From Pseudochelatococcus lubricantis (GTDB lineage Bacteria > Pseudomonadota > Alphaproteobacteria > Rhizobiales > Beijerinckiaceae), in the NCBI RefSeq assembly GCF_011762225.1, contig NZ_JAASQI010000006.1, forward strand, positions 162,709 to 226,708: DNA of 64,000 bases, read 5' to 3'. The notes below the pieces were generated by a model, which was given only the letters and a program-made list of their open reading frames with translations, had not been told where the DNA came from and ran no database searches. The first letter of the stretch is position 1, and each line of letters opens with the position of its first letter. This document shows positions 50,379 to 59,103 of the stretch, piece after piece. The position numbers and the translations under genes were made by a program.

Positions 50379-52492
50379 TACGCCACGACGATGCGAGCCT
50401 GCTGAAGGCGCTGATCGCGCCCGAAAGCGTGGCGTTGGTGGGGGTTTCCGGCTCGTCGGGCAAGCTGACGGCGCGCCCGCTGGAGCTTCTGCAGGCGAAC
50501 GGCTGGCAGGGACGGATCTATCCGGTCAACCCGACCCGGGACGAGATCGGCGGGCTCAAGGCGTACAAGTCCGTCCGGGAGCTTCCGGAAGGCGTCGATC
50601 ACGCCTACATCCTGCTGAACGCCGATCCGGCGCTTGAGGCGCTGGAGGATTGCGCCCGCACCGGGGTGAAGGTGGTCTCGATCCTGGCCGACGGCTTTGC
50701 CGAGGCGGGAGAGGAGGGCCGCCTGCGCCAGGAGCGGCTGGTGCGCATCGCCGAGGAGGCCGGCATCCTGTTGATCGGGCCGAATTCCACCGGCGTTGTC
50801 GCCACGACACCGGGCTTCGTCTGCACCACCAACGCAGCCTTCCGCGCCGGGGGTATCACGAAGGGAAGGCTGGCCGTGCTGTCGCAAAGCGGCAGCGTGA
50901 TCGGCACTATGCTCTCGCGCGGCAAGGCGCAGGACACGGGCTTTTCGGTCCTCGTATCGACCGGGAACGAGGCCACCGCCGGAGTGGGCCGGCTGGGGCA
51001 GTTGCTGCTGGACGATTCGGGCACCGACGGCTTCATCCTGTTTCTGGAGACGATCCGCGATCGCGACGCGGTGGCGGCCTTCGCGCGCGGCGCGCGGGCG
51101 CGTGGCAAGCCCGTCGTGGCCTACATGATCGGCCGCAGCGAGGAGGGGCAGGCGCTGTCTGTGTCGCATACCGGCGCGCTGACCGGCTCGGCCCGGTCGG
51201 TGTCGGCCTTCCTCGCCTCGGTCGGGGTTCGCGAGGTCGAGGCGTTCGAATCGCTGATCCCGGTGGCGCGCACCCTGTCGCAGCTCGCGCCGGTGCCGAG
51301 CCGCCCGAGGTCGGTGACGGTGGTGTCCACGACCGGCGGCGGCGGCGCGATGGTGATCGACCAGCTTGCCCTGCGCGGCGTGCCCATCGCCGGCCTCTCG
51401 GATGCCTCGCGCGCGAAACTGGCGGCGCAGGGCATTCCGCTCGGCCACGGCAAGCTGGTGGATGTGACGCTCGCCGGCACGCGCTATGACCGAATGAAGG
51501 AGGTCGTCAGCACGCTGATGGCGGACCCGGAAACCGGCATGCTGCTGGTGGTCATCGGCTCCTCCGCACAGTTCAATCCCGAGCTTGCCGTGGCGCCCAT
51601 CGTCGATGCCCGTGCCGATGCGCCGGCAGGCGCGGCTCCGGTGCTGGCGTTTCCGCTCCCTCACGCGCCGGAAAGCCTGACGATGCTGGAGGCAGGCGGC
51701 GTGCCCGCGTTTCGCACCGTGGAAACCTGTGCCGAGGCGATCGCGGCGCTGTTCGCCCCGGTCCCCGACGTCGAGCCCGTGGCGGCGGCGCTCCCCGCCG
51801 AGGCCGAGGCGCTGATCGCCGTGCTCGTCCCCGGCACGCAGGGCGAGACAACCTCGGCCCGGGTGATGCGGGCGCTGGGTGTGCCCGGCCCGCTGTCGGT
51901 GGTGCTGGCCCCGCACGCCGAACTGCCGGCCGATCTGGGCATTCCATATCCGGTGGTGGCGAAACTGGTTTCGGCCGATTTGCCGCATAAGACCGAGGCC
52001 GGCGCGATCCGCGTCGGGGTGACGGACCGCGCGGCTCTGATGCGGGCGATTGCCGACATGAAGGCCTCGGCGGAGGCGCACCGTCCCGGCTTCCGGCTTG
52101 AGGGCATCCTGATTCAGGAGATGTGCCAGGGCCTTGGCGAGGCTCTAATCGGCCTGACGCGCGATCCGGTGGCCGGCCCGATGGTGACGGTCGCCATGGG
52201 CGGCGTGATGACCGAAATCTACCGCGACAGCGCCGTGCATCCCGCGCCCGTCGACATCGACGCAGCCCGCGCGATGATCGCCCAGGTCAAGGGGTTCGCG
52301 CTGCTGTCGGGCTATCGCAACCGGCCGAAGGGCGATCTTGAAGCCCTCGCCCACGCGGTCGCTGCCGTATCCGCACTCGCCGGCGCCGCAAGGATTCAGG
52401 AGGCCGAGATCAATCCGATCCTCGTGCGTCCCGAGGGGGAAGGCGTCGTGATGCTCGATGCGCTCCTGTCCGTAGTCACTGACGGCCTTTAG
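50375..52492 (+). CDS. Acyl-CoA synthetase, NDP-forming
   Basis: 705 residues, GTG start with GGAGG upstream and 4-bp overlap with the previous gene. Order: CoA-binding domain (VALVGVSGSSGKLTARPLE), succinyl-CoA-ligase-like domains with the phosphorylated His in SHTGALTGSARSV, then an ATP-grasp domain (PVVAKLVSADLPHKTEAGAI). It makes acyl-CoA from acid, CoA and ATP, or the reverse with ADP. The coupling to an acyl-CoA dehydrogenase and to an uptake system suggests activation of the imported acid. A second enzyme of this family starts at 63162. Confidence 0.9.
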   Translation: MIRHDDASLLKALIAPESVALVGVSGSSGKLTARPLELLQANGWQGRIYPVNPTRDEIGGLKAYKSVRELPEGVDHAYILLNADPALEALEDCARTGVKVVSILADGFAEAGEEGRLRQERLVRIAEEAGILLIGPNSTGVVATTPGFVCTTNAAFRAGGITKGRLAVLSQSGSVIGTMLSRGKAQDTGFSVLVSTGNEATAGVGRLGQLLLDDSGTDGFILFLETIRDRDAVAAFARGARARGKPVVAYMIGRSEEGQALSVSHTGALTGSARSVSAFLASVGVREVEAFESLIPVARTLSQLAPVPSRPRSVTVVSTTGGGGAMVIDQLALRGVPIAGLSDASRAKLAAQGIPLGHGKLVDVTLAGTRYDRMKEVVSTLMADPETGMLLVVIGSSAQFNPELAVAPIVDARADAPAGAAPVLAFPLPHAPESLTMLEAGGVPAFRTVETCAEAIAALFAPVPDVEPVAAALPAEAEALIAVLVPGTQGETTSARVMRALGVPGPLSVVLAPHAELPADLGIPYPVVAKLVSADLPHKTEAGAIRVGVTDRAALMRAIADMKASAEAHRPGFRLEGILIQEMCQGLGEALIGLTRDPVAGPMVTVAMGGVMTEIYRDSAVHPAPVDIDAARAMIAQVKGFALLSGYRNRPKGDLEALAHAVAAVSALAGAARIQEAEINPILVRPEGEGVVMLDALLSVVTDGL

Positions 52493-52565
52493 AATCTGTC
52501 CTGTTTACGTTGATACAGGACAGATTCCAGGTTCCCTATTTTAAGCGAATTCTGATTGGAGCGCG
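52492..52565 (+). repeat. Dispersed hairpin repeat element, copy 5
   Basis: Hairpin arms GAATCTGTCCTGT and ACAGGACAGATTC (52492-52504, 52515-52527), then AGCGAATTCTGATTGG and AGCGCG. Same orientation as the copy at 12684. It starts in the stop codon of the ligase and may limit read-through into tctB. Confidence 0.85.
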
Positions 52566-52728
52566 TCTTAGGCCAGAACCGCCACCTTGCTCTATCTCTT
52601 TGCCTTTTCGTCGGATTTATCCGGGAAACGCCGCTCGTTCCCCGGTCCGGCGCAGGATGCACGGGCTGCGTGAGAAGGGGGAGCCGAGGGGTACGGCGTC
52701 GTCAAAAAATAAAACGGGAGGGTAGGTA

Positions 52729-53199
52729 ATGTCCGTCAAGGATGTTCGCGATGTCATCGGCGGTGCGCTGCTGATCGCGGTCGGCATCGCAGCCGCGATC
52801 GCCGCATCGGGATATGGCATAGGCAACGCCAGAAACATAGGACCGGGCTTCTTTCCAGTCATCCTCGCCGGGCTTCTGGTGCTGACCGGCTGCGGGATCG
52901 TCGTTTCCGCCGTGGATTTCAAGGGAGGCGTCTCCCCGGCACCGCCGATCCGGCTGGATGCGTGGCATCTGTGGTGCCTTGTGGTGGTTGCGGGCGGCTT
53001 CGTGTTGTTCGGCCTGCTGCTGCCGGTGGCCGGACTCTTCCTGACATGTCTTGTCAGCATCGCTGCGGTCGGGGCCGGGTCGCGGCTGCTGACGCCGGTG
53101 GGGGCGCTGGCAACCGCGGTCGTGCTGGCGGCGATCGCGGTGGTCCTGTTCCGCTACCTTCTGGATCTGCAGGTGCAAGCCTGGCCCTGGGGAGGTTGA
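52729..53199 (+). CDS. tctB: Tripartite tricarboxylate transporter small membrane protein, TctB type
   Basis: 156 residues with four membrane segments (about 10-28, 42-60, 84-105, 112-150). NIGPGFFPVILAGLLVLTG is the family signature. Small membrane subunit of TctABC-type secondary importers of carboxylic acids. GGGAGGGTAGGTA precedes the ATG. Followed 6 bp later by tctA. No TctC binding protein is coded nearby. Confidence 0.9.
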   Translation: MSVKDVRDVIGGALLIAVGIAAAIAASGYGIGNARNIGPGFFPVILAGLLVLTGCGIVVSAVDFKGGVSPAPPIRLDAWHLWCLVVVAGGFVLFGLLLPVAGLFLTCLVSIAAVGAGSRLLTPVGALATAVVLAAIAVVLFRYLLDLQVQAWPWGG

Positions 53200-53205
53200 C
53201 GGGTC

Positions 53206-54702
53206 ATGTGGGACAATATCATCCTCGGTTTTTCCGCGGCGGGAACGCTGGCCAATCTGGCCTATGCGCTGGCCGGCGCCCTGCTGGGAACGCTGATCGG
53301 CGTGCTGCCGGGCCTTGGACCGCTCGCCACCATCGCCATCCTGCTGCCCTTCACCTATGGGCTGGAGCCGCTTTCGGCGCTGATCATGCTGGCCGGCATC
53401 TACTACGGCTCGGCCTACGGTGGCTCGACCACCGCCATCCTGATGAGCCTGCCGGGCGAGACCGCCTCCACCGTGACCGTGCTCGACGGCTACCAGATGG
53501 CGCGCAAGGGCAGGGCGGGCGTCGCCATCGCCACGGCAGCCATCGGTTCCTTCGTGGCCGGGACGTTCGGCACGCTGCTGATCGCCGCCTTTGCCGCGCC
53601 TCTGACGCGAATAGCGATCGACTTCGGCCCGAAGGACTATTTCGCGCTGATGACGCTCGGCCTCGTCGGCGCGGTCTCGCTGGCCTCCGGCACCATGCTG
53701 AAATCGGTGGCCATGGTCGTGCTGGGGCTGCTGCTGGGGCTGGCGGGCTCGGATTCCAATACAGGCGCCCTGCGCTTTACCTTCGGCTTGCAGCAGCTCT
53801 GGGACGGCGTCGACTTCATCGTGCTGGCGGTGGGCCTGTTCGCTTTCGGCGAAATCTACTCCACCCTCGCGAACCGCGATGAGCCCGATGCAAAAACCAA
53901 CCCGATCAACCGTCTCTGGCCGGATCGCGAGGATTTCCGCCGCATGTTCGCGCCGATCCTGCGCGGAACCGGGATCGGCTCGCTGCTGGGCGTGCTGCCG
54001 GGGGCCGGCATCTCGATGTCCTCCTTCATCGCCTACAGCGTCGAAAAGCGCGTGTCCCGCCATCCGGAAGAATTCGGCCAAGGCGCGATCGAGGGCGTCG
54101 CAGGGCCGGAATCCGCGAACAACGCCGCCGCGCAAACCGCGTTCATCCCCACGCTGACGCTGGGTATTCCGGGCAGCCCGGTGATGGCGCTGATCCTTGG
54201 CGCGCTCATGATCCACAACATCCAGCCGGGCCCTAACGTCATGTCGTCACGGCCCGAACTGTTCTGGGGGCTGATCGCCTCGATGTGGATCGGCAACCTG
54301 ATGCTCGTCCTGCTGAACCTGCCGCTGGTCGGTATCTGGGTCAAACTGCTGAGCGTGCCCTATCGGCTGCTGTTCCCCGGCATCGTCATGTTCAGCTGCA
54401 TCGGCGTCTATGCGTCGGGTTTCTCCTCTTTCGACCTGTATCTGACGGCGGTTTTCGGGGTGATCGGCGTGGTTCTCAAGCTCCTCGGTTTCGAGCCCGC
54501 GCCGCTGGTGCTCGGCTTCGTCCTCGGCCCGATGCTGGAGGAGAACTTCAACCGCGCTCTGGTGCTGTCGGACGGCGACCTGCTGACCTTCGTTGACAGC
54601 CCGCTGCCGCTGGCGATGCTGGGCCTCGCGGTCTTTCTGGTCGTGCTGATGGTCATGCCCAAACTGCGGGCGAAGCGCGCGGTCATGTTCGCCGACGAAT
54701 GA
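53206..54702 (+). CDS. tctA: Tripartite tricarboxylate transporter large membrane protein, TctA type
   Basis: 498 residues, the usual TctA length, with about twelve hydrophobic segments and the duplicated signature: GVLPGLGPLATIAILLP with YGSAYGGSTTAILMSLPGE in the first half and GVLPGAGISMSSFIAY with TLTLGIPGSPVMALILGA in the second. Sodium- or proton-driven uptake of a carboxylate in partnership with TctB and a periplasmic TctC. Ends before a good terminator. Confidence 0.93.
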   Translation: MWDNIILGFSAAGTLANLAYALAGALLGTLIGVLPGLGPLATIAILLPFTYGLEPLSALIMLAGIYYGSAYGGSTTAILMSLPGETASTVTVLDGYQMARKGRAGVAIATAAIGSFVAGTFGTLLIAAFAAPLTRIAIDFGPKDYFALMTLGLVGAVSLASGTMLKSVAMVVLGLLLGLAGSDSNTGALRFTFGLQQLWDGVDFIVLAVGLFAFGEIYSTLANRDEPDAKTNPINRLWPDREDFRRMFAPILRGTGIGSLLGVLPGAGISMSSFIAYSVEKRVSRHPEEFGQGAIEGVAGPESANNAAAQTAFIPTLTLGIPGSPVMALILGALMIHNIQPGPNVMSSRPELFWGLIASMWIGNLMLVLLNLPLVGIWVKLLSVPYRLLFPGIVMFSCIGVYASGFSSFDLYLTAVFGVIGVVLKLLGFEPAPLVLGFVLGPMLEENFNRALVLSDGDLLTFVDSPLPLAMLGLAVFLVVLMVMPKLRAKRAVMFADE

Positions 54703-54725
54703 CGGATCGGCTGTCGACAGGTTCC

Positions 54726-54761
54726 GGGCGCGGCAGCTTGTGGCCGCGCCCGTTTTTCTTT
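54726..54761 (+). terminator. Rho-independent terminator after tctA
   Basis: Stem GGGCGCGGC (54726-54734) and GCCGCGCCC (54743-54751), perfect 9 bp with 8-nt loop, followed by GTTTTTCTTTT. It separates the transporter genes from the hydrolase gene, so the genes after it need their own promoter or rely on read-through. Confidence 0.85.
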
Positions 54762-54780
54762 TCCGGCGAGGGAGCGAGAA

Positions 54781-55590
54781 ATGAAGATGCACAGCAGCAT
54801 CCGTTATTCCGGCGCGGATAGGCCCTGGCTTTTGCTGGTGCACGGCATGCTGACGAATGCGCGCCACTGGCTGCCCAACCGCGGGGGCCTCGGCCGGCAT
54901 TTCAACCTTGTGCAGGTCGATCTGCCCGGCCACGGGAACAGCCCGCCGCCAGCGGAGGTTAACAGCCTGACGGCGGACAGCCTGATCGGCGGGCTCGACC
55001 GCATCCGCACGGAGCTGGGCATCGGCCGCTGGTATGTCTGCGGGCAAAGCTTCGGCGCGGGGCTGACGCTCAACTACGCGCGGCGCTATCCGGATCGGGT
55101 GGTGGCGCAGGCCTTCACCAACGCCCGGGTCGTGCTGCGGGAGAACGACAGCCCGCAGGAGCGCGCGTCCCGTCTGTCCCGGCTGGAGACGCTGCGGCGG
55201 GAAGGCGTGGCGGCCCTGCGGCGCGAGCATTTCCATCCCCGTTTCGCCAGACGCTTCCGACCCGATCTGCGCGACATGCTGTGCGCTGACGCCGAGCGCA
55301 TCGATATGCCGACCTATACGCGCATCCTCGGCGAGGTGATGCCCTCGCTTTCGCTGCGGCATGTCGTGGATTCCGCGCCGAACGTGCCGACCCTCCTGGT
55401 CAACGGTCGCCACGAACGCGCCTTCCAGCCCTTTCGCGCGGAGCTGGCGGCGATCTGGCCGCGGATGCGGATCGTCGATCTGGACGGAGGCCATTCGATC
55501 AATATCGAGAACCCGGAAGGCTTCAACGCCGCATTGATCGATTTCTTCACGGGGCATGCGATATTCGCTGAAGGTCCCAATGTAGCATAA
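54781..55590 (+). CDS. Alpha/beta-fold hydrolase
   Basis: 269 residues: LLLVHGMLTNARHW (oxyanion loop), nucleophile GQSFGAG near residue 89, and catalytic His in DGGHSINIENPEGF. Size and order match small esterases, C-C bond hydrolases (meta-cleavage-product type) and 3-oxoadipate enol-lactonases; the sequence does not allow a choice. GGGAGCGAGAA precedes the ATG. It follows the terminator and is about 120 bp before the DUF35 gene. Confidence 0.87.
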   Translation: MKMHSSIRYSGADRPWLLLVHGMLTNARHWLPNRGGLGRHFNLVQVDLPGHGNSPPPAEVNSLTADSLIGGLDRIRTELGIGRWYVCGQSFGAGLTLNYARRYPDRVVAQAFTNARVVLRENDSPQERASRLSRLETLRREGVAALRREHFHPRFARRFRPDLRDMLCADAERIDMPTYTRILGEVMPSLSLRHVVDSAPNVPTLLVNGRHERAFQPFRAELAAIWPRMRIVDLDGGHSINIENPEGFNAALIDFFTGHAIFAEGPNVA

Positions 55591-55709
55591 CAAAGAGTTA
55601 GGCATGGGTGACCGGAGCCAAGTTGAGCGTTTGCCTTAAACGCATTTAACTCTGGAGTCACGAGGAGCGGGCGAAGCCCTGAAGAGGCCGGCGCCCGCCG
55701 GGGGGAAAC

Positions 55710-56096
55710 ATGAATACGATCGAAAGGTCGCCGCTGCGGCGGTGGCAGGACCATTTACGTGCCGGCGAACTGGCCTATCAGTTCAGCCCGGATGCCGGCA
55801 GGGCGGTGTTCTATCCGCGTCTGGCATGCCCCTTCGGCGGCATCGCGCCTCTTGAATGGCGCATCAGCGGGGGGCTGGGCACCGTCTATTCCATTTCGTG
55901 CGTCCATCCGGCGAAGGGCGATCCCTATCCGGTGGCGCTGATCGATCTGGACGAAGGTTTCCGCATGATGTCGACCGTCGAAGGCGCCAGCGGCGATCCG
56001 GCCGAGATTGGCCGGCGCGTGCGTGTGACCTTTCGTCCGGCGGAGAGCGCGGACGATCTCCCCCTGCCGGTTTTCGTCTGGGAGGGCATGCAATGA
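55710..56096 (+). CDS. DUF35 OB-fold protein with degenerate zinc ribbon
   Basis: 128 residues. The ribbon segment FYPRLACPFGG keeps one of the four zinc cysteines normally found (compare C48, C51, C62, C65 of the fusion at 2107), so it probably binds no zinc. The OB-fold part (GTVYSISCVHP, PYPVALIDLDEGFRMMSTVEG, GRRVRVTF) is well kept. The stop overlaps the thiolase-like start by 4 bp, which marks it as the partner subunit, as in the Ltp2-ChsH2 aldolase. Confidence 0.82.
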   Translation: MNTIERSPLRRWQDHLRAGELAYQFSPDAGRAVFYPRLACPFGGIAPLEWRISGGLGTVYSISCVHPAKGDPYPVALIDLDEGFRMMSTVEGASGDPAEIGRRVRVTFRPAESADDLPLPVFVWEGMQ

Positions 56097-57250
56097 ACGC
56101 AGTTCCGAAACGGGGCGGCAGCGCCATCGTCGGCGTCGCCGAGAGCGATCTCGGCGTGGTGGCGGAGGGTACGACGCCGCTCGATCTGATGGCGCAGGCC
56201 GTGCTGGCCGCGCTCGCTGACTGCGGGCTGGCGCTGCGCGACGTCGACGGCGTTTTCTGTGCCGCGAGCCAGCTCCGGATGCCGACGATCTCCCTGTGCG
56301 AATACATGGGCATCCGTCCGCGCTACTTCGATTCCAGCTACATCGGCGGAGCGTCGTTCCAGAGCCTCGCGGCCCATGCGGCGCTGGCGCTTGAGGCGGG
56401 GCTGTGCAACGTCGCGGTGATTGCCTATGGCTCGACCCAGCGCAGCGCACGGGGCAAGTTCACGCCGCAGCGCGACATCAACGACTACGACGGGCTATAC
56501 AATCCGCGCCTGCCCGTCACCGGCTATGCGCTGGCGGCGGCCCGTCACATGCGTCTCTATGGCACCACCCGCGGCGACCTCGCCGACATCGCGCTCGCGG
56601 CCCGCGGCTGGGCGCAGCTGAACCCGCGCGCCTTCGACCGCCGCCCGCTGACGCGCGAGGACGTGCTGAACGCGCCGATGGTGTCATCGCCTTTGGGCGT
56701 CAGGGACTGCTGCCTCGTCACGGACGGCGGCGCGGCGGTGGTCATGGTGCGGGCCGACATGGCGCGCGGCCTGCGCAAGGCGCCGGTTTACCTGCTCGGC
56801 GCGGGCGAGGCCGAGGAACACCATTCCATCAGCCAGATGGCTGAGCTGACCGAGACCGGCGTGGCGCGCTCCGGTGCGCAGGCCTATGCCGTGGCGGGAC
56901 TGGCGGCGAAGGACATCGACGTGGTGCAGGTCTATGACGCCTTCACGGTCACCACGCTTCTGTTTCTGGAGGATCTGGGCTTCTGTCCCAAGGGAGAGGG
57001 CGGGCGCTTCGTGCGGGATGGCGCCATCGCGCCCGGCGGCAGGCTGCCGGTGAATACCTCGGGCGGGGGATTGTCCTACTGCCATCCCGGCATGTTCGGC
57101 CTCTTCACCATGGTCGAGGCCGCCCGGCAGCTTCGCGGCGAATGCGGCGACCGTCAGGTCGCCGGTGCCGAAACCGCCATCTCCCACGGCAACGGCGGCG
57201 TTCTGGCCGGGCAGGCCACGCTGATCCTCGGCAACTCTTCAACCCTCTGA
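56093..57250 (+). CDS. Thiolase-fold protein, Ltp2-like (probable CoA retro-aldolase)
   Basis: 385 residues. As in the protein at 3345, the thiolase nucleophile is missing (YIGGASFQSLAAHAA) and the final cysteine loop is replaced (ISHGNGGVLAG); a CHPG stretch remains at the GHP position. VVQVYDAFTVTTLLFLEDLG keeps the Tyr of Ltp2-type aldolases. Partner is the DUF35 gene just upstream. With the SDR, MaoC hydratase, enoyl-CoA hydratase and dehydrogenase pair that follow, it completes a set for removing a side chain as acetyl-CoA or propionyl-CoA by retro-aldol cleavage. Substrate unknown. Confidence 0.83.
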   Translation: MNAVPKRGGSAIVGVAESDLGVVAEGTTPLDLMAQAVLAALADCGLALRDVDGVFCAASQLRMPTISLCEYMGIRPRYFDSSYIGGASFQSLAAHAALALEAGLCNVAVIAYGSTQRSARGKFTPQRDINDYDGLYNPRLPVTGYALAAARHMRLYGTTRGDLADIALAARGWAQLNPRAFDRRPLTREDVLNAPMVSSPLGVRDCCLVTDGGAAVVMVRADMARGLRKAPVYLLGAGEAEEHHSISQMAELTETGVARSGAQAYAVAGLAAKDIDVVQVYDAFTVTTLLFLEDLGFCPKGEGGRFVRDGAIAPGGRLPVNTSGGGLSYCHPGMFGLFTMVEAARQLRGECGDRQVAGAETAISHGNGGVLAGQATLILGNSSTL

Positions 57251-57265
57251 CGGAACGGACAAGCT

Positions 57266-58189
57266 ATGACCGTGAAACTGCTGCAAGACAAAGTCATCCT
57301 CGTGACCGGCGCGGGCCGGGGGGTAGGGCGCGAAATCGCCCTGTGCGCCGCCCGCAACGGCGCGAAGGTGGTCGTCAACGACCTCGGCGCCTCGTTGGCC
57401 GGCGAGGGGCAGGACGCCAGCCCGGCGCAGGAAGTGGTGGATCTGATCCGCGCCGACGGCGGCGAGGGCGTGATCAACGGCGACAGCGTCGCCACCGCCG
57501 AGGGCGCGAAGCGCATGGTCGACGACGCGATCGCGAATTTCGGCCGGATCGATGGCGCCGTCCACAGCGCCGGCATCCTGCGCGACGTGATCTTCCACCG
57601 CATGACGCCGGAGGATTTCGAGGCCGTCCTGCGCGTGCACCTCTTCGGCGCCTTCAATGTTTCCCACGCCTGCGCGCCGCATTTCAAGGCGCAGGAAGGC
57701 GGCGCCTTCGTACACATGACGTCGACCTCGGGGCTGATCGGCTCCTTCGGGCAGGCCAACTACGCCGCCGCCAAGATGGGCATCGTCGGCCTCAGCCGGG
57801 CCATCTCGTTCGACATGGCGAAGTTCAGGGTGCGGTCGAACTGCATCGCGCCCCATGCCTTCAGCCGGATGATCGAGACCATTCCCGGCAAGGACCCCGA
57901 GGAGCAGGCGCGCGAGATGGAAAAGCGCCGCACGAGAACCCGTGCCGACCAGATCGCGCCGCTGGCGGCCTTCCTGTGCTCGGACGCGGCTGCGGGGATC
58001 ACCGGCCAGATCTTCGGCGCGCGCGGCAACGAGGTCTATCTCTACAACCAGCCGCGCCCGATCCGCACCATGCACCGCGACGACGGCTGGACCGTGGAGG
58101 CGCTGGCCGAGCGCCTGCCGAATGCCTGGGCTTCCGCCTTCACGCCGGCGGAGCGCACCAGGGACGTCATCGGCTGGGACCCGATCTGA
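57266..58189 (+). CDS. SDR, multifunctional-enzyme-2-type 3-hydroxyacyl-CoA dehydrogenase
   Basis: 307 residues. TGAGRGVGREIALCAARNGAKVVVNDLG and HSAGILRD are the marks of the (3R)-hydroxyacyl-CoA dehydrogenase part of peroxisomal MFE-2 (17beta-HSD4 type); Ser in TSTSG and YAAAK are intact. The C-terminal tail beyond residue 250 (TMHRDDGWTVEALAERLPNAW) is family-typical. The MaoC hydratase next to it corresponds to the second half of MFE-2, so the two make a split MFE-2. Confidence 0.9.
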   Translation: MTVKLLQDKVILVTGAGRGVGREIALCAARNGAKVVVNDLGASLAGEGQDASPAQEVVDLIRADGGEGVINGDSVATAEGAKRMVDDAIANFGRIDGAVHSAGILRDVIFHRMTPEDFEAVLRVHLFGAFNVSHACAPHFKAQEGGAFVHMTSTSGLIGSFGQANYAAAKMGIVGLSRAISFDMAKFRVRSNCIAPHAFSRMIETIPGKDPEEQAREMEKRRTRTRADQIAPLAAFLCSDAAAGITGQIFGARGNEVYLYNQPRPIRTMHRDDGWTVEALAERLPNAWASAFTPAERTRDVIGWDPI

Positions 58190-58203
58190 GAAAGGACGGC
58201 CCG

Positions 58204-59103
58204 ATGGCCCTGAACGTCGACGCACTGGAAGCCTGGGCCTTTCCCCGGCTCGAACAGGACTATACCGACAAGGATACGATGCTTTACGCGGTATCCCTTG
58301 GCTTCGGTCAGGACCCGCTGGATCCCGCGCAATTGCCCTTCGTCTTCGAAAACGGCCTGACGGCGGTGCCCACCATGCCCGCCATCCTGTGCCATCCCGG
58401 GCGATGGACGGCCGATCCGGCGCTGGGTGTCACCCTTAGCAAGGTAGTGCACGGCGAGCAGCGGGTCTTCCTGCATCGGCCGCTGGCCCCCGTGGGGCGG
58501 CTCTACGCCCGCGCCCGCGTGGCGGCGGTCGAGGACAAGGGGGAAAAGGGCGCGGTCATTCATGCGGCCCGCACCATGTTCGACGCGCAAACCGGCGCGC
58601 CCGTGGCCTCGGTGCTGCATTCCTCCTTCTGCCGGGCGGACGGCGGCTTCGGCCGCAGCTTCGGCCCGGTTCCACGGGCTACGCCCTGCCCGGAGCGGAT
58701 CTCCGATTATGAGGTGGATGTGGCGACCCGTCCGGAACAGGCGCTGATCTACCGGCTGAACAGCGACCGCAATCCGCTGCACGCCGATCCGGCCTATGCC
58801 GCCAAGGCGGGCTTCGACCGGCCGATCCTGCACGGGCTCTGCACCTACGGGCTGGCGGTACGGGCGTTGTTGCCAACCGTGGCCGACGGCGATGCCGCCG
58901 CGATCCGCTCGGTCGAGTGCCGGTTCTCGCGCCCGGTTTTCCCCGGCGAGACGGTGCGCTTCGAGATCTGGAGCGAGCGAGACCGGGCCCATTTCCGCGC
59001 CCGTGTGGAGGCGCGGAACGTCACGGTGCTGGATGCCGGCTGCGCCCTGCTGGGCGACGGTCACCCGGCCCCCGACTACGCCCTTTTGGAGGAAAGCGCA
59101 TGA
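58204..59103 (+). CDS. MaoC-family (R)-specific enoyl-CoA hydratase, double hot-dog
   Basis: 299 residues, the tandem hot-dog hydratase-2 of MFE-2. The second half has YRLNSDRNPLHADPAYA and FDRPILHGLCTYG, including the Asp/His pair that activates water. Hydrates 2-enoyl-CoA to (3R)-hydroxyacyl-CoA; for tertiary products this is the step that makes the substrate of an Ltp2-type aldolase. It lies 14 bp after the SDR and overlaps the next start by 4 bp. Confidence 0.92.
   Translation: MALNVDALEAWAFPRLEQDYTDKDTMLYAVSLGFGQDPLDPAQLPFVFENGLTAVPTMPAILCHPGRWTADPALGVTLSKVVHGEQRVFLHRPLAPVGRLYARARVAAVEDKGEKGAVIHAARTMFDAQTGAPVASVLHSSFCRADGGFGRSFGPVPRATPCPERISDYEVDVATRPEQALIYRLNSDRNPLHADPAYAAKAGFDRPILHGLCTYGLAVRALLPTVADGDAAAIRSVECRFSRPVFPGETVRFEIWSERDRAHFRARVEARNVTVLDAGCALLGDGHPAPDYALLEESA

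Noticed and set aside
56093-57250. Annotation as a true acetyl-CoA acetyltransferase
   Set aside because: The nucleophilic and C-terminal cysteines of thiolases are missing, and a DUF35 partner is coded in front.
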